Shown here: in pieces, positions 49,601 to 61,962 of the stretch | Layout of the letters: every line of letters starts with the position of its first letter | Position numbering within the stretch: the first letter of the stretch is position 1 | Assembly (NCBI GenBank): GCA_023935145.1 | Contig: CM043699.1 | Location: 129,520,536-129,584,535, forward strand | From: Bretschneidera sinensis | Taxonomy: Eukaryota; Streptophyta; Magnoliopsida; Brassicales; Akaniaceae | Reading direction: 5' to 3' | DNA: 64,000 nt | Translations under genes and position numbers: made by a program | The notes under the pieces: generated by a model | The model's database searches: none | Told to the model about the DNA's origin: nothing | The model's input: only the letters and a program-made list of their open reading frames with translations

Positions 49601-52600
49601 AGGTACAGTCATAACTGGTGCTGAAACTAGTTTCTCCTTGATTGCATCAAAGGCTTGCAAACAAACATTATCAAAGTCAAATGCAGAATTTTTTTCAAGA
49701 AGATTACATAAAGGTTTAGAGAGTTTAGAAAAATCCTTGATAAATCTTCTATAAATTCCCGCATGTCCCAGAAAGCTTCTAATTCCCTTCACATTCTTTG
49801 GAGGTGGTAGTTTTTCTATGGTCGCAATTTTAGCTCGATCAACCTCAATTCCTTTAGATGACATTCGATGGCCAAGCACAATCCCTTCTTGAACCATGAA
49901 ATGACACTTATCCCAATTTAGGACTAGATTTTTGTCTTCATATCAAAAGATGTACCAAAAACTGAAAAATCATCCATAAAAATTTCCATTATCTCTTCTG
50001 GCATGTCAGAAAAAATAGCCATCATGCAACGTTGAAATGTCGTTAGGGCATTGCACAATCCGAATCACATCCTCCTAAAAGCAAATGTGCCGTAGGAGCA
50101 TGTGAATGTAGTTTTCTGTTGATCTTCGGGGGCTATGGCAATCTGGTTATACCCCGAATAACCATCTAAGAAGCAATAGTAGGAATACCCAGCCAACCGA
50201 TGCAGCATTTTATCAATAAAGGGTAGTGGAAAGTGATCCTTCCTTGTTGCTTTGTTCAACTTGCGGTAATCCATACATACACGCCAACTCGTGACTGTTT
50301 TTGTAAGAATAAACTCATTGTTGCCGTTTCTCACCAGTGTCATTCCACCATTTTTTGGTACAACCTGCACTGGACTTACCCATGAGCTTTCTGAAATAGC
50401 ATAGATAATTCCAGCATTAAGGAGCTTCAAAATTTCAACTCTCACGACCTCCTTCATTGCTGGATTTAATCTTTTTTTGTGCTTGATCGATGGTTTGTAA
50501 AGTTCCTCCATTAAAATTTTGTGCATGCAAATGGAGGGGCTTATACCTTTTATGTCGGAAATAGTCCATCCCAAGGCTGTCCTATGCTCCCTTAACACAC
50601 GCAACAACTTTTCCTCTTCTTCGGGTGTGAGTGATGTAGCAACAATCACTGGAAATGTGTCACTATCACCCAAGAATGCATAGCGAAGATGCTCAAGTAA
50701 TTTCTTCAACTCTGGAGTTGTAGTTTGCTGCATATTTTCTCTAGAAATTTCAAAATCAGGCCTTGCTACAATCGGATCTAGCCTTCCCACTTCATTGCTA
50801 AGTGATGCATCCTGCTGTAAGGCTCCCAAGGCAAATACATAGTGGAGAAATTCTTCACTAACAAGAGATAAATCAAATTCACAAACAGCAGAATTGGTAA
50901 AATTATAAGCTTGAGATGAAGTGGTGATTCAGTGTTCTAGGTGATCAGCTAGTACATCTTCTTGAAAGGTTTCTTCTACACATTGCTTAATGACATCTAC
51001 CCGAAAGCAAGTTGCTTGGATCTTCTGGAAATCTCATGGCTTGGTAGATGTTGAACATAACCTCTTCCTTGTTTACTCTTAATGCTAATTCACCCTTTTG
51101 AACATCAATTAAAGCCATTCCCGTAGCTAAGAATGGTCGGTCAAGAATTAGTGGGACTTCTTGGTCTTCCTCCATATCTAACACCACAAAATCAACAGAA
51201 AAAATAAATTTATCCACCTTTACCGATACATCTTCTATGCTTCCACGTGGGTACTTGATGGATTGGTTTGCTAGTTGCAAAGAAATAGTTGTTTGTTTCA
51301 TCTCTCCAAATCCTAATTTCCTGCAAACAAAAAGTGGCATAAGATTAATGGTAGCACCAAGATCACATAAAACTTTATCAAAAAATGAATTTGCAATAGT
51401 GCAAGGCAAAGCGACACTCCCCGGATCTTTTAATTTTTGAGGCAATTTCTTTTGAAGAATGGCACTGCATTCTTCAGAAAGCTTTACTTTTTCAAACTTC
51501 TCCAACCTTCTCTTCTTGGAAATGACGTCCTTTAAGAATTTGAAATAATTTGGCATTTGTTCCAAAGCATCTGCAAAAGGAATATTTATGTGAATTTTCT
51601 TTAAAATATCCAAAAACTTAGAAAATTACTTATCTAATTTTTGTTTCTGAAAACATTGAGGGTAAGGAAGTTGAATAGGGAGAATAGGAGGATTGTCCAG
51701 AAATGAAATTTCTGGAGGCTTGCCAGTTTCTCTTAATGTATCATCCACAATCTCCTCTTTGTCTACTTTATTCTGGCATTGGCCATTGGTTGGAGCTGTA
51801 GGGGTGGACATGGTTTCCTTTGATGGTGACCTCTTAATTTCTCTTCCACTCCTAAGTGTGTTGGCCTTGCATTGTTCCTTTGGATTCACTTCTGTGTTGC
51901 TAGGAAATGTTCCTCTTTGTTGGCCATTGATGGTTGTGGCTAGCTGCCCAATTTGCACTTCAAGATTCTTCATAATGGCTCCAATGTTGCTACAATGAAT
52001 CTTAGTGTTGTCTAACCGTGAATCATTCTTTTTGAACCTTGCTTTTGTCTCCTCAACCAAGGAAATCATGGCATCCTCAAGTGACATCTTTTTCTCGCTT
52101 GGTTGACTAACAAATCCTGGAGGAGGTTGTAGCACATTCTTTGTGTTTCCATAAGATAAATTCTCATGATTTCGAAGCCATGGATGGTAGTAATTTGGCA
52201 TAGAATTACCACGATAGTTATAATTCCGATTGTTGATGTATTGAACTTGTTCTTGACTTGATTCATTACTTGGAATTGTTATATTTGGGGCTGCAACATA
52301 TTTTGCACTTTGCGGTATTCCTTGTGTTGTCAAAGCTGAAATTTGATGAGATAGAGAAGTGACTTGAGCTAAAAGGGCTGCTAACGGATCCAATTCATGA
52401 ATTCCAGCAACTTTCCTAACCATAGTTCTTTCAGTTGGCCATTGATAGTTATTTGCGGCCATTTCTTCCAAAAGAGAAGTAGCGCCTTCAGCTGTCTTTG
52501 ACATCAAAGTTCCACCAAACGCAGCATCAACTATGGTCCGAGTTTGCCCATTTAACCCATTGTAGAACATCTGAACTTGCAACCAGTCCGACAATCCGTG

Positions 52601-55555
52601 TTGAGGGCAGTGTCAAATCAAATCTTTATACCTTTCCCATGTCATTTTGCTTGAATTGACCAATCTTACTCTTGAGTTGAGCTATTTTTGCAGGCGGGAA
52701 GAATTTAGCAAGAAACTTTTCAGCCATTTCTTGCTAGCTAGTGATACTTCCCGGTTGTAGAGCTTGTAGCCAACCTCTTATCATATCCCTTAATGAAAAA
52801 GGAAACAATCTCAGTCTAATGGTGTCTTCAGTAACACCATTAATCTTTACGGTGTCGTAAATCTCCAAGAATATCGCCAAATGAATATTGGGATCATCCA
52901 GTGGCGATCCACTAAACTGGGCTTGTTGCACCATGCTGATTAAGGTCGGTTTGAGCTCAAAATTGTTGACATGAATGGGTTGATGTCTTATACTCGAGTA
53001 GTTATCATTCACAACTGGCCGTACATAATCCTTCAAAGTGCGCGGTTGTGCATCATGTTGTTTGTCAGCCATGGCTAGTACTTGATTTTTTCTTTGTGAT
53101 CTAAAGGTTCTTTCAATCTCTCGATCAAAACGGGTAATGTCACGATATCTAGCACGACGCATGCAACGTCAAAAACACATGTAGAACCAAAATTATAATA
53201 ATAATAATAAAATTCTAAATTAAAACCAAGATTGCTTTGTATCGATATTGGCAAAAATAAGAAGAAATTAATCCCCGACAATGGCACCAAAAACTTGATC
53301 GGTGCAAAACTGCAAGTGCACATTATCGTAGTTTTATAGTAAAGTGATAAGAAGAGTATCGTCCGCAGGGATTGGTAACTTTACTTTTGACAAGTACCGA
53401 AATTATACTAATCTCGATTTTATTTAGAAAAATCTCTTTTTGTTGTTTGTGATTGTAATATGAAATAAAATCATTTTAAAGGAAAAGAAAGTTGTTTTTC
53501 GAATATCAAATTAATAAGAGAAAGAACTCCTAGGAAACCGATTTCACTTAATTACTCACTATGCTTAACTCATCTAACTAATTAAAATTAATCCTCTCTG
53601 TTTGTTAGCGAAATCTCTAACTTATCCAAAAGCCTCTTTTGATAATCAATTGGAAATATTCTTGTTCATCATTCTACACAAGAGTATGAAAATTAATAAA
53701 ACAAGAAAGCATTAAGACCAGCGATTTTTTTTAGACTACATTAGTTCATACAAGTCTTTTGATTCCTATATTTACCTATGCTGAAATATCCAAGTTCTAT
53801 CCTATAATTTCTTCTTTCGACAGCAAATCACAAGATCAAGATCATCTAAGTAATGGCCAGTTAATCAGAAGCAATACGTTCAAAATAAATCAGCAAAACA
53901 TAGAAGATAATTACTGCAAATCAGCATAGAAAAGCAAGCATAGTTTGAAATTAAATTATATCATTTTCCTAGAATAAAGAAAGTTTAGTTCATGCTGAAA
54001 ATTAAATTTAACAGCAACGAATTCACCATAATTTCGTAAATCAGTGCGTTCAGCTGTTGCTGCTGTGGAAGGCTGTTGTGCGATCAGCGCTGGATACCGA
54101 GCAGAGGGCGAGGTAGGTGTCGGCTGTGAGGAAGCAGCTGCTGGAGGCGGCAGTTGCTGGTGCCGGATTAGGACACTGCTGCTGCTGAATGAGGACTGGT
54201 GGTTGCAGGCTACTGCTGCCGGATGAGGAGGAGAGAGCCGTCGGCTATCTGGTGCCGGATTAGGGCAACTGCTGCTGCCGGATGAGGAGGACTGGTGGTT
54301 GCGGGCTGTTGCTGCCGGATGAGGAGGAGAGGGCTGTCGGCTATCTCTCTAGGGCGGTGTCTCTAGGGCTGCAGGTTGTCTCCTTTAATTAGGATTTCTC
54401 CCTTTCCTTTATATAGGCTCCCAAGTCTTCAATTAAAATTTCCTTTTTTATAGGTTCTAAAGTCTTCAATAAAAATTTCTTTTTTTAAACAAGAGAAAGA
54501 GTCTCTTGATGATACGACACTAAAATTTGGATCTTTCCCTTCTTCTAAACCTGAAAAAAATTAAATGCCAACAATGAAGCCTAAAACCAACAAAAATTAA
54601 TAAAATTAAATTAAAGTTAAAAGTTAAGACGTGATAAAAATAGAAAATTATGCACGGCATCATTCATTTACAGATGGTTACCTGAAAATGCAACTTTCTC
54701 TCTCTCTCTCACACACATTTTATATGATCATACTTTGTAAAAGAATCCGTCATATATGATCAGAGTCTTACCTTTATGCAGGAGCTGCTGCTTACTTTGG
54801 ATTGTGGAGATTTGCTAGGAACATAACTTCTTGCGTTGATCATATTCTTGGACTAAATGGAACTCAGATACAGAAAGAGTTAGCGAATATGTAGGTTTCC
54901 CCACATCATTTGCTAATTCGTGGCAAATTTCACCCTTTTCTATATTATGTTAAAAAAGATCAATATTTTCTTGCATTCATGAACAAACATGTCAAAAGCT
55001 GCATCTGAGTGAACTTGGCTTGCATTTTATTGTTCATAAGTTGCATACAAAGCTTAAAGAATTAAGTGGAAATAATGCTTTATTATTTCGGAAAATGATA
55101 ACATATACAAATTGCTTTAGCATTTTCTGTATTTTTATCCAAGAAGGAAAATTTGTGCTTCTGGCTGTCAATGATGTTTGCTTTATTTATTTATTTTATT
55201 CTTGGCATCTCCCATTTGTGCTGGATGTGTGTTTCTTGATATTTTCATGCTCCCATTCAATTTATTCATGAATAATATTTCAAATGGCAGTATAATCAGA
55301 AAGGATCAGGGTGAGCCTTGGAGATGGAAACTTTTGTCTAAGCATTTCTACTCAGAGATGGTTTATGAGGATACCTCAGACAAGCCACTAATAAGGTGGC
55401 GTAGTCGAATTTTTTTTAGTGATACTACTGGTCAAATGACACATGACACTGATTCTCACAGTAGCTCCCAGAACAATTCCCAGAGCAGTTCCAAGAATGC
55501 TTCCCACCATGTCTCTGATGGCACAAAGACTGATTTTGAGTCCAAGCAAGTTCCT
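43653..55555 (+). CDS. Conserved plant protein of unknown function, first five exons; gene continues past the window
   Basis: Five exons join in phase: 43653-43703, 44061-44166, 44806-44850, 54782-54890 and 55291-55555 (192 codons). The N-terminus [17 protein letters not shown] fits a normal start. Exon 2 reads [19 protein letters not shown], followed by two short hydrophobic stretches (about residues 35-55 and 62-80) that may be membrane segments. Exon 4 gives [20 protein letters not shown] and exon 5 a [13 protein letters not shown] block and an acidic, Ser/Asn-rich tail. A 45-base exon 3 (44806-44850) is essential to keep the frame and lies 143 bases before the inserted gypsy element. Intron 3 is 9931 bases, nearly all retrotransposon; intron 5 (from 55556) contains nested elements and runs off the window, so the C-terminus is unknown. 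I do not recognise a function. A distant resemblance to OCIA-type small membrane proteins is only a guess. Confidence 0.8.
44994..46272 (-). repeat. 3' LTR of the Athila-like element
   Basis: 1279 bases, beginning TGATCGGTGC and ending GGCATCA. It contains a GC-rich CTGCCGGATGAGGAGGA-type block near 45760-45960 and a minus-strand TATATAAA box near 46020. Confidence 0.93.
46273..46287 (-). other. Polypurine tract of the Athila-like element
   Basis: The minus strand reads AAGTTTGGGGGTGTT directly before the 3' LTR, a form typical of this lineage. Confidence 0.85.
46288..47896 (-). other. Non-coding segment between pol and the 3' LTR
   Basis: 1.6 kb in which no open frame of note is seen on either strand. 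Athila elements often carry an env-like frame here; none is recognisable, so it is lost or never existed in this copy. Confidence 0.6.
47897..51613 (-). pseudogene. Athila-like pol (protease, RT, RNase H, integrase), broken
   Basis: Minus strand in order: aspartic protease with a DLGAT active-site motif near 51390, RT core with catalytic FMDD near 49975, RNase H with FTDHAAIRY near 49360, the zinc-binding H2C2 integrase module (about 48790-48980), the integrase core with HPQTNGQAE near 48485 and a C-terminal domain to 47897. Lesions include a stop between gag and protease at about 51614-51625, a stop in the RT near 50064, a deletion of about 10 codons near 49940, and frame changes near 48662 and 48250. 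No product is expected. Confidence 0.9.
51626..53162 (-). pseudogene. Athila-like gag, broken
   Basis: Two frames (52734-53162 and 51626-52594) give a retrotransposon gag: a domain with [18 protein letters not shown] and YQWPTER blocks, then an Asn/Gln-rich tail. A frame break between them at about 52594-52734 disables it. Confidence 0.85.
53273..53290 (-). other. Primer-binding site of the Athila-like element
   Basis: The minus strand reads TTGGTGCCATTGTCGGGG a few bases inside the 5' LTR. It differs by a few transitions from the TGGCGCCGTTGCCGGGG form usual in this group. Confidence 0.8.
53296..54662 (-). repeat. 5' LTR of the Athila-like element
   Basis: 1367 bases, 88 longer than its partner, mainly because of a tandem duplication at 54159-54346. 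Starts TGATCGGTGC, ends GGCATCA. Confidence 0.93.
54159..54346. repeat. 92/96-bp tandem duplication in the 5' LTR
   Basis: Copy 1 is 54159-54250 and copy 2 is 54251-54346; each begins GGTGCCGGATTAGG and ends TCGGCTATCT. The left LTR has one equivalent block (45860-45970). The block is GC-rich in an A/T-rich element. Confidence 0.85.
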
Positions 55556-55763
55556 GTAAGTAATATTGATCTCTCTCTTTTTTTAATAAGTATTACTGAC
55601 CTCTTTTTGTAAATACTTACAAAATTGACATAATGATGGAAGTGCACAAAAGCGGATTTAGATTTTTGATGTTGCACTAACTTGTACAACTATTTTTATT
55701 GTACCACATCATGTGTATTGAATTTATTTCTTTTTGTTTTGAATTGGTTTGGAAATTAGGAAT

Positions 55764-55929
55764 TGAAAAGAATTTTGTATTATTGATTAATTAGAATACA
55801 ATTTAGCAGTCCAATATGTAGACTTATGAATACTAAATCTAATAGGATTAGGATACATTGGTTAGATAAGATAAACGTAAACTAAGCCTACTATGACACA
55901 TAATAAGAATCCTATTAGGAATCTCAACA
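55764..55929 (-). repeat. 3' LTR of the interrupted copia element
   Basis: On the minus strand it starts TGTTGAGATT and ends CTTTTCA, 166 bases. The inner boundary is firm from the purine tract; the outer boundary cannot be checked because the partner LTR is not in the window. Confidence 0.65.
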
Positions 55930-55934
55930 CTCCC

Positions 55935-56232
55935 TGATGTAGAACAAACAAAGAGAAAGAACCAGGCAGACCTAGGGATTGGAACAGAAATCAGGGTAGA
56001 AGAAATCTGATCTCCCTTATTTTATTCAATATCAAAAGGTTTCCCTAGAATGTAATACAGTCAGATACTTATATTAGAAAATAAGCTAACCCTAGTAAGG
56101 ATTCTGCAAATAAGAGGACTCTGAAATAAATAATTACTAAGACTAAGACTAAAACTAAGTCTAAGCCCAAGATATCTTGCGGGTGCCCTCGAATAGGTTC
56201 ACGCCAAGCTTGGTTGGGCTTGGTCTCCATCA
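55935..56232 (-). repeat. 3' LTR of the chromovirus
   Basis: 298 bases, starts TGATGTAGAAC, ends CTCCATCA. Confidence 0.92.
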
Positions 56233-56245
56233 ATCCTCCCTAGCT
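56233..56245 (-). other. Polypurine tract of the chromovirus
   Basis: The minus strand reads AGCTAGGGAGGAT next to the 3' LTR. Confidence 0.8.
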
Positions 56246-59200
56246 AGAAAGAACTCGACTTCGACGAGTAATGCTGCTGGTAATGCTCCAAAAAACAGAG
56301 TTCAAGACACCTAAGCTCATCTTTAGTGATCCACATAGCATCTGATGAAGGTCTCTCCTACTGAACAAGATAGCATTGGAAAATAATTGATGTGGACATG
56401 ATTGTCTGATCGTCCAATATGTCTGTAATGCGGTCTGATGTTGGCGAGGTAGTCTAGGCAATTGAGGCACGTGTGCGGAAACAGCTCCACCTGTAGACAA
56501 CCTTGTAGGCAATACGGGAGGCTCAAAGGTACCTCGATAAGGAAACAAATCCTCCACATTGAATATTAGACTAATATTCATATAAGATGGTAAGTCAAGT
56601 AACTAAGCATTAGATCCCAGTCTGCAAGTGATACGAAATGGTCCAGTTGCCCTAATATGCAATTTCTTGAAAGAGTTTTTAGGGTACCGCTCAGGATGAA
56701 TACGGACCGTGACATAATCCCCCTCGGTAAATTTTTTATCCCTACGATGAGCATCAACAATACGTTATAAGTGTCATTACTCAATGCGATTTTTCGTTGG
56801 ATTTTTGCATGTAGGTCTTGTATGTGATAGACAAAAGATTCGGTTGACCCAGAAGGTCGAGAATCAGGGGGCAATGGGATAAGGTCAATTGGTTGACGAG
56901 GTGAATAATCAAGCACAATTTCAAAGGGGATTTTGGCCGTAGACCTATTGACAGAACAGTTGTAAGCAAACTCCGCAGTAGGTAATAAGAAATCCCAATT
57001 ACCAGGCTTATCCCGTGCAATACACCTGAGTAAATTTCCTAGACTTCGATTGATAACCTTAGTTTGACCATCAGACTGGGTGAAAAGCAGAACTAAATCT
57101 CAAGTGGGTCCAAAAAAGTCTCCAAAAGGGTCTTCCAAAAATAGCTCATAAACTTAACATCTCTATCCGAAATAATAGAGGTGGGCAACCCATGAAGTGT
57201 AACGATCTTCCTGAAGAACAACTTAGCTACATGAGAAGCATCGGTGGTCTTTTGATAAGGGATAAAATGAGCCATCTTAGAAAATCTATCAACCACAACT
57301 AAGATAGAATCATGACCTCTAGCGGTCCTAGGTAATCCGAGAACAAAATCCATGCTAAGGTCCCACAATGGTATATGTGGTACAGGTAACGGTGTATATA
57401 ACCCATTATTCTTTTTTCTAGCCTTAGCTGGCAGACATGTGCGACATGATCTGACCTACATCCCGTTTCAGTGATGACCAATAGAATCTGTCTTCAACCA
57501 AGGCCACAGTTTTATCCTTCCCAAAGTGTTCGGCTAATCCTTCGGCATGCATTTCCCACGCTAGAAAATCCCTAAGTGACGTACGTGGAATGCATAATCT
57601 AGTTACCCGAAACAAATATCCGTCTCTATGTAAGAAGTCAACATAGGACTGACAGCTTCCCTCACTAATCTCTTGAAAGATGATGTCAAAATTTGGACAA
57701 GTAAGATACTTATCCTTTAATCTATCAAACCAGAGCACTGAGATACTCATGGACTGTAGTATTGTGACAACTCGACTCAATACATCAGTAGGCTTATTCT
57801 AGACACCTGCACGGTGGTGGAGAATAAAGGTGTACTCCTAAAAAAATTCTACCCACTTGGCATGCATACCATGGAGCTTCCTTTGGGAACTAAGATGTCT
57901 TAGAGTCTGATCATCAGAGCACAAAACAAATTCCTGGGGTAGTAGATAGTACCGCCAATGACGAAGGGCTTTCACAATAACGTAAAACTCTTTATCATAG
58001 GTAGAATACCTCTGTTTCGCTTCATTGAGTTTCTTGTTAAAGTATGCAACGGGATAACCATCCTGACTCAAAACCCCTACTATTCATATCCCAGATGCAT
58101 CACAAGCAACCTTGAAGACCTTAGAAAAACATGGGTGACTTAATACAGATGCCTTCGTCATCTTGCACTTAATATCCTCAAAAGTTCTAGATGTGGCTAC
58201 CGTCCACATAAATTCCCTTTTCTTCAAACAGTCAGTGATAGGAGCCATAATGGAACTAAACCCTTTAACGAATCTTCTATAAAAGTTGGCCAAACCATGA
58301 AAACTCCAAACCTCATAAATAATCTTTGGCTCTAGCCATTCTCTAATAGCTCTGACTTTATCGGGGTCAGCTGCGACTCCCTGCGCAGAAATAATGAATC
58401 CTAAGAAGAGCACTTAGGCCTGCATGAAAGAACACTTCTTAAGATTTGCGTATAACTTCTCGACCCTAAGTGTCTCTAACACCAAGCGAAGGTGACGAAT
58501 ATGTGCCTTCGTGGATCGACTATAAGTAAGGATATCATCGAAGTAGACCACCAAAAACTTGCCTAACAAAGGGCGTAAGACCTAAGCCATCACTTGCATA
58601 AAGGTGCTCAGAGTATTGGTCAGCCCAAATGGCATCACTAGCCACTCATAGAGACCATCCAGAGTCTTAAAAGTAGTCTTCCACTCATCTTCTGACCTAA
58701 TGCGAATCTGATGATACCCACTGCATAGATCAATTTTGGAAAACTACTTAGCTCCTGCCATCAAACCCAACATATCCTTAAGAGCGGGATAGGAAACTTA
58801 TACTTAACAGTGATTTTATTGATTGCGTGACTATCTACACATTCTCCAGGTTACGTCTTTCTTAGGGGTTAACAATGCAGGGATAGCGCACGGGCTAAGA
58901 CTCTCTCGAAGGAATCCTTTACTCAAAAGATCCTCCACTTGTCTATTCATTTCAGCACGCCTCTAGGGTTCATGCAATAATATGGTAAGTTCGGCAACTG
59001 AGATCCTGGGACTAAATCAACGGCATGTTGTATATCTCTCATGGGAGGTAGCTTGTCGGGCAACTCCTTCTAGGTTATGTCCTGAAGTTAGGACAATAGT
59101 TTACTAACATCAGGAGGTGGGTCAGTGGTTAGGCCGGATGTACTCGGGGTAACCTCTTTGGTCACTAGAGCTAACACGAGACCAGACTCTTCACCATCTT

Positions 59201-59759
59201 TCTCGAACTCCCTACGTGTTACTAGGTGGAGACTCTTCGTCCTTTGTGTCTCGGATGAGGACTTTAACTTTCTATCATTTTCCTTAGGTTGTGCCGGCTT
59301 CAAAGTGATATTCTTCCCATTATGCCTAAATACAAATGTATTTTCCTTTCCATGGTTAGTCGCATCTACATCATAAATCCAAGGACGACCTAATAACACC
59401 TTAGCGACATCCATAGGTAGGACATCACACCACACGTCCCCTATATACTCACCCATCTGTATTCGAACCTTACACCTCTCTGTAACAGCTAAGGAAGTCT
59501 TATCTATCCAAGCTACTCGATATGGTTGAGGATGCGGTTCCAATTTAAGTTTTAGTTTGGTCATAGCCGACTTCGCGATCACATTCAAGCAACTACCTCC
59601 ATCCATAACAATCGTGCACACTTTTTCACCACACTTAAGAAAAGTATGGGACATACTGGTGCGCTTCCAAGTATCTTCATTTGCAATTGAGGTTGACAAT
59701 ATGCATCTCATGACACCAACTACATCGCTCTTTTCATATTCTTCCTCAAGGGGTTCCAC
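56240..59759 (-). pseudogene. Chromovirus pol with chromodomain remnant, broken
   Basis: Minus strand: aspartic protease with MDGGSCLNV near 59605, RT and connection (about 58084-58900), RNase H (57838-58071), integrase with HH-CC parts (about 57424-57780) and core containing [12 protein letters not shown] near 57355, then FNVEDLFPYRG near 56555. The C-terminal frames across 56250-56420 give an out-of-frame chromodomain-like remnant ending near the LTR. Many stops and frame changes. Confidence 0.88.
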
Positions 59760-59815
59760 TATACCTTCATCATCATACCCTTTCTCTTGGGACTCTTAAG
59801 TCTCTTGGCCTAGGA

Positions 59816-61100
59816 TCAACGTCCGGTGGGGACAACGTGAGGAAATGTGACCTCTACTGTGACAATTAAAACACTCAATGGCGGCTTTAAATGGTCGTGG
59901 ACCATTCGTTGTACCTTTTCTTCCCCTAAGCAGATTAGTTTTCTATGCAGGGTTGGGTTTCCCCTAACATGGGGAATTCCATTAGATCTAGATTGTCGGT
60001 ACTCCACGGCTTGGAAAGTGCCACGTTGCGGGGTAGACTGCCTAAAATACTCTTCATACTTGAGAGATAATTGAAAGACCTCTTCTAATGACTCGGGGGA
60101 TAGCAAACTAACCTCTATTTTAAGATCAATTTTCAATCCATTGATAAATCTAGAGACAACAACCATTGTCTCTTCTTGTAGGTTACATTTCAAGGTGAGT
60201 TCTTCAAAGCGGTTGATATATTCACCTGCAGTAGTGGATTGTCTCAAGTTTAGCATTTTTTCCACCAATTGTTTCCTATAATAATGGGGAAGGTATTTCT
60301 CCCGCAATCGTCCTTTCAATCTCACGCCACAATGTGATAAGATCATTTTCTCGATTTCGTTGGACCGTCTACTAATAGCGATCAGCATAGCTTACTTATT
60401 TCATTCTCATAAAGCGGGTTTTGATTTCATCAGTCATGTTATGCTACTTTAAGAACTTCTTTAAGTGGGATAACCACTCGAGAAAAACATCTGGATCTAA
60501 TTTGCGATCAAAACTGGAGAGTTCTTAGGCTAGTCATAAGTCCTAGGTTGTTCATAAGAGCGATCAAATACTCTATTATGAAGCAGACCCGTAGTGTCGA
60601 AACACTCTCCCACTGAAACGTTCTCTAAAGTAGCTCTACCATGTGCAGGTGTAATGGTTTCTACTTGGGTGTGTGTTTCCCTAGTAGGCTAACAATTGGG
60701 CTTCTTAATGGTAATGCACTGGGGGACATCTGGGGGTGCCCCTATAATACCTCCACTAGTAGTTCTTCTTGGGTTGCTACACCTGATCTTATAGGTTGTT
60801 TGTCGAAAGAGGCTAGGGCCCTAAGCACCTCATTGTGATTTGCATTTAGCTAATTGTTGAATTTGCTTACTTCACCCTGCAAGGTGGTTAATTCTGTCGG
60901 ACTTGATGGCCTACTTCAATTTCAAAGGCATTGAATCGTTTAACTAAGTTTTCATGTTTCTCATCAAGGTCTTTGAGAGTCATTTTTGTTGTGACAGGGA
61001 CTGGTGTAAAATGAAGGGATTGCCGAAAATCCGATTCAAAACGACAAGTAAATAACTTACAACCGTAAGGATGACCACTAGTAAAGGAAGAAGCTAACAA
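59816..61100 (-). pseudogene. Chromovirus gag, broken
   Basis: The main frame 59816-60388 shows a retrotransposon gag (AGEYINRFEELTLKC and FINGLK blocks). A CCHC knuckle (C-x2-C-x4-H-x4-C) is read in another frame at about 59820-59880. The frame at 60888-61100 is probably the N-terminal part (MTLKDLDEKHENLVKRF). Frames do not join. Confidence 0.8.
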
Positions 61101-61479
61101 GAAGCAATGTTTTTTTTTTTTTTTATCTAACTACTAATTACTGATTAGCCAAAAGACAGGAATATTAAAACAATATCAAGTGAAGGCTCGTACCTTTCGT
61201 GAGGTCTAATTTACCTTGTTGGAAGATTATGAGAGTTGGGTTTAAGCGGTGCAATCTCGAACACGTGCAATCAACCATGAAAGACACAAGATAAATTACT
61301 AATAGTAGACTAAAGCTCCAAGAATAATGAGGCAAAAATCCAAAAGTAAAAGAATAAACTCTTGGTCAAACGGAAGTCCATGGAATGTGATTTTTTTTTT
61401 TCGTTCTTTTTTTTAAATAAAAAAAAAATTAAGCTAAAAATAAATTTACAAAGTATCAGATCTTCTCTGTTAATAGAGG

Positions 61480-61830
61480 GAACAAGTGCTTCTTGGCCGC
61501 GGTAGTGGAGGTTGTGAATAAGGCTGATGTCGGCGGCTAGGGTCTGTTAGGTTGCGTCACCAGAGGTCGACTGTGGCACCGGTGGAGACAGTGCGGAGGA
61601 ACGGCTCCGGACGCGGGGGATCGATGAAGCAAAAGGGTGCGGCTGTCGACGGCAATTCCGGGAGATTTTGACGTGGTCATGCCGCGTGGGGTCCGAGGGT
61701 GGGGAAATCGACCAGTTTCGATCAGGGTGGACTGGTCAACGACAGTGTCTGGAAGCTCTAGTGGCGGCGCGTGGCGGATGGCGAGGTCTAGTGATCATCG
61801 AAAAATGACGAATTTCGGTTGAAGCTGTTT
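61480..61830. other. GC-rich leader segment of the chromovirus
   Basis: Strikingly G-rich plus-strand sequence (e.g. GGCGGCTAGGG, GTGGCGGCGCGTGGCGGATG) between the 5' LTR/primer site and gag. An ORF at 61637-61822 here has no family features. It may be element leader or captured host DNA. Confidence 0.6.
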
Positions 61831-61943
61831 TGGCCTAAGGCCATGTTTGGACCTGGATTCTGTTCTAGGCAGATTGTGTATTGGTGTTTTGTTATGGCTG
61901 TAGATAGGGGATTGTTTTCGGATTTGATTTTGGGAATCGGTTT

Positions 61944-61958
61944 TAGGCTCTAATACCA
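61944..61958 (-). other. Primer-binding site of the chromovirus
   Basis: The minus strand reads TGGTATTAGAGCCTA, an initiator tRNA-Met type primer site with one change from TGGTATCAGAGCC. Confidence 0.85.
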
Positions 61959-61962
61959 AAAT

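Larger units (their letters stand above)
44994..54662 (-). mobile_element. Athila-like Ty3/gypsy retrotransposon inside intron 3
   Basis: Both LTRs are present (44994-46272 and 53296-54662), TG...CA, with near-matching flanks TTTAT (44989-44993) and TTCAT (54663-54667), one mismatch. A primer-binding site resembling TGGCGCCGTTGCCGGGG (here TTGGTGCCATTGTCGGGG) and a purine tract with TTTGGGGG are characteristic of the Athila/Tat group. Gag, protease, RT, RNase H and integrase follow on the minus strand. LTRs differ at about 5-6% of compared positions, excluding a 90-bp indel. The element is antisense to the host gene. Several stops and deletions disable it. Confidence 0.93.

Noticed and set aside
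61637..61822. Frame in the GC-rich chromovirus leader
   Set aside because: No start context and no similarity. It lies between primer site and gag.
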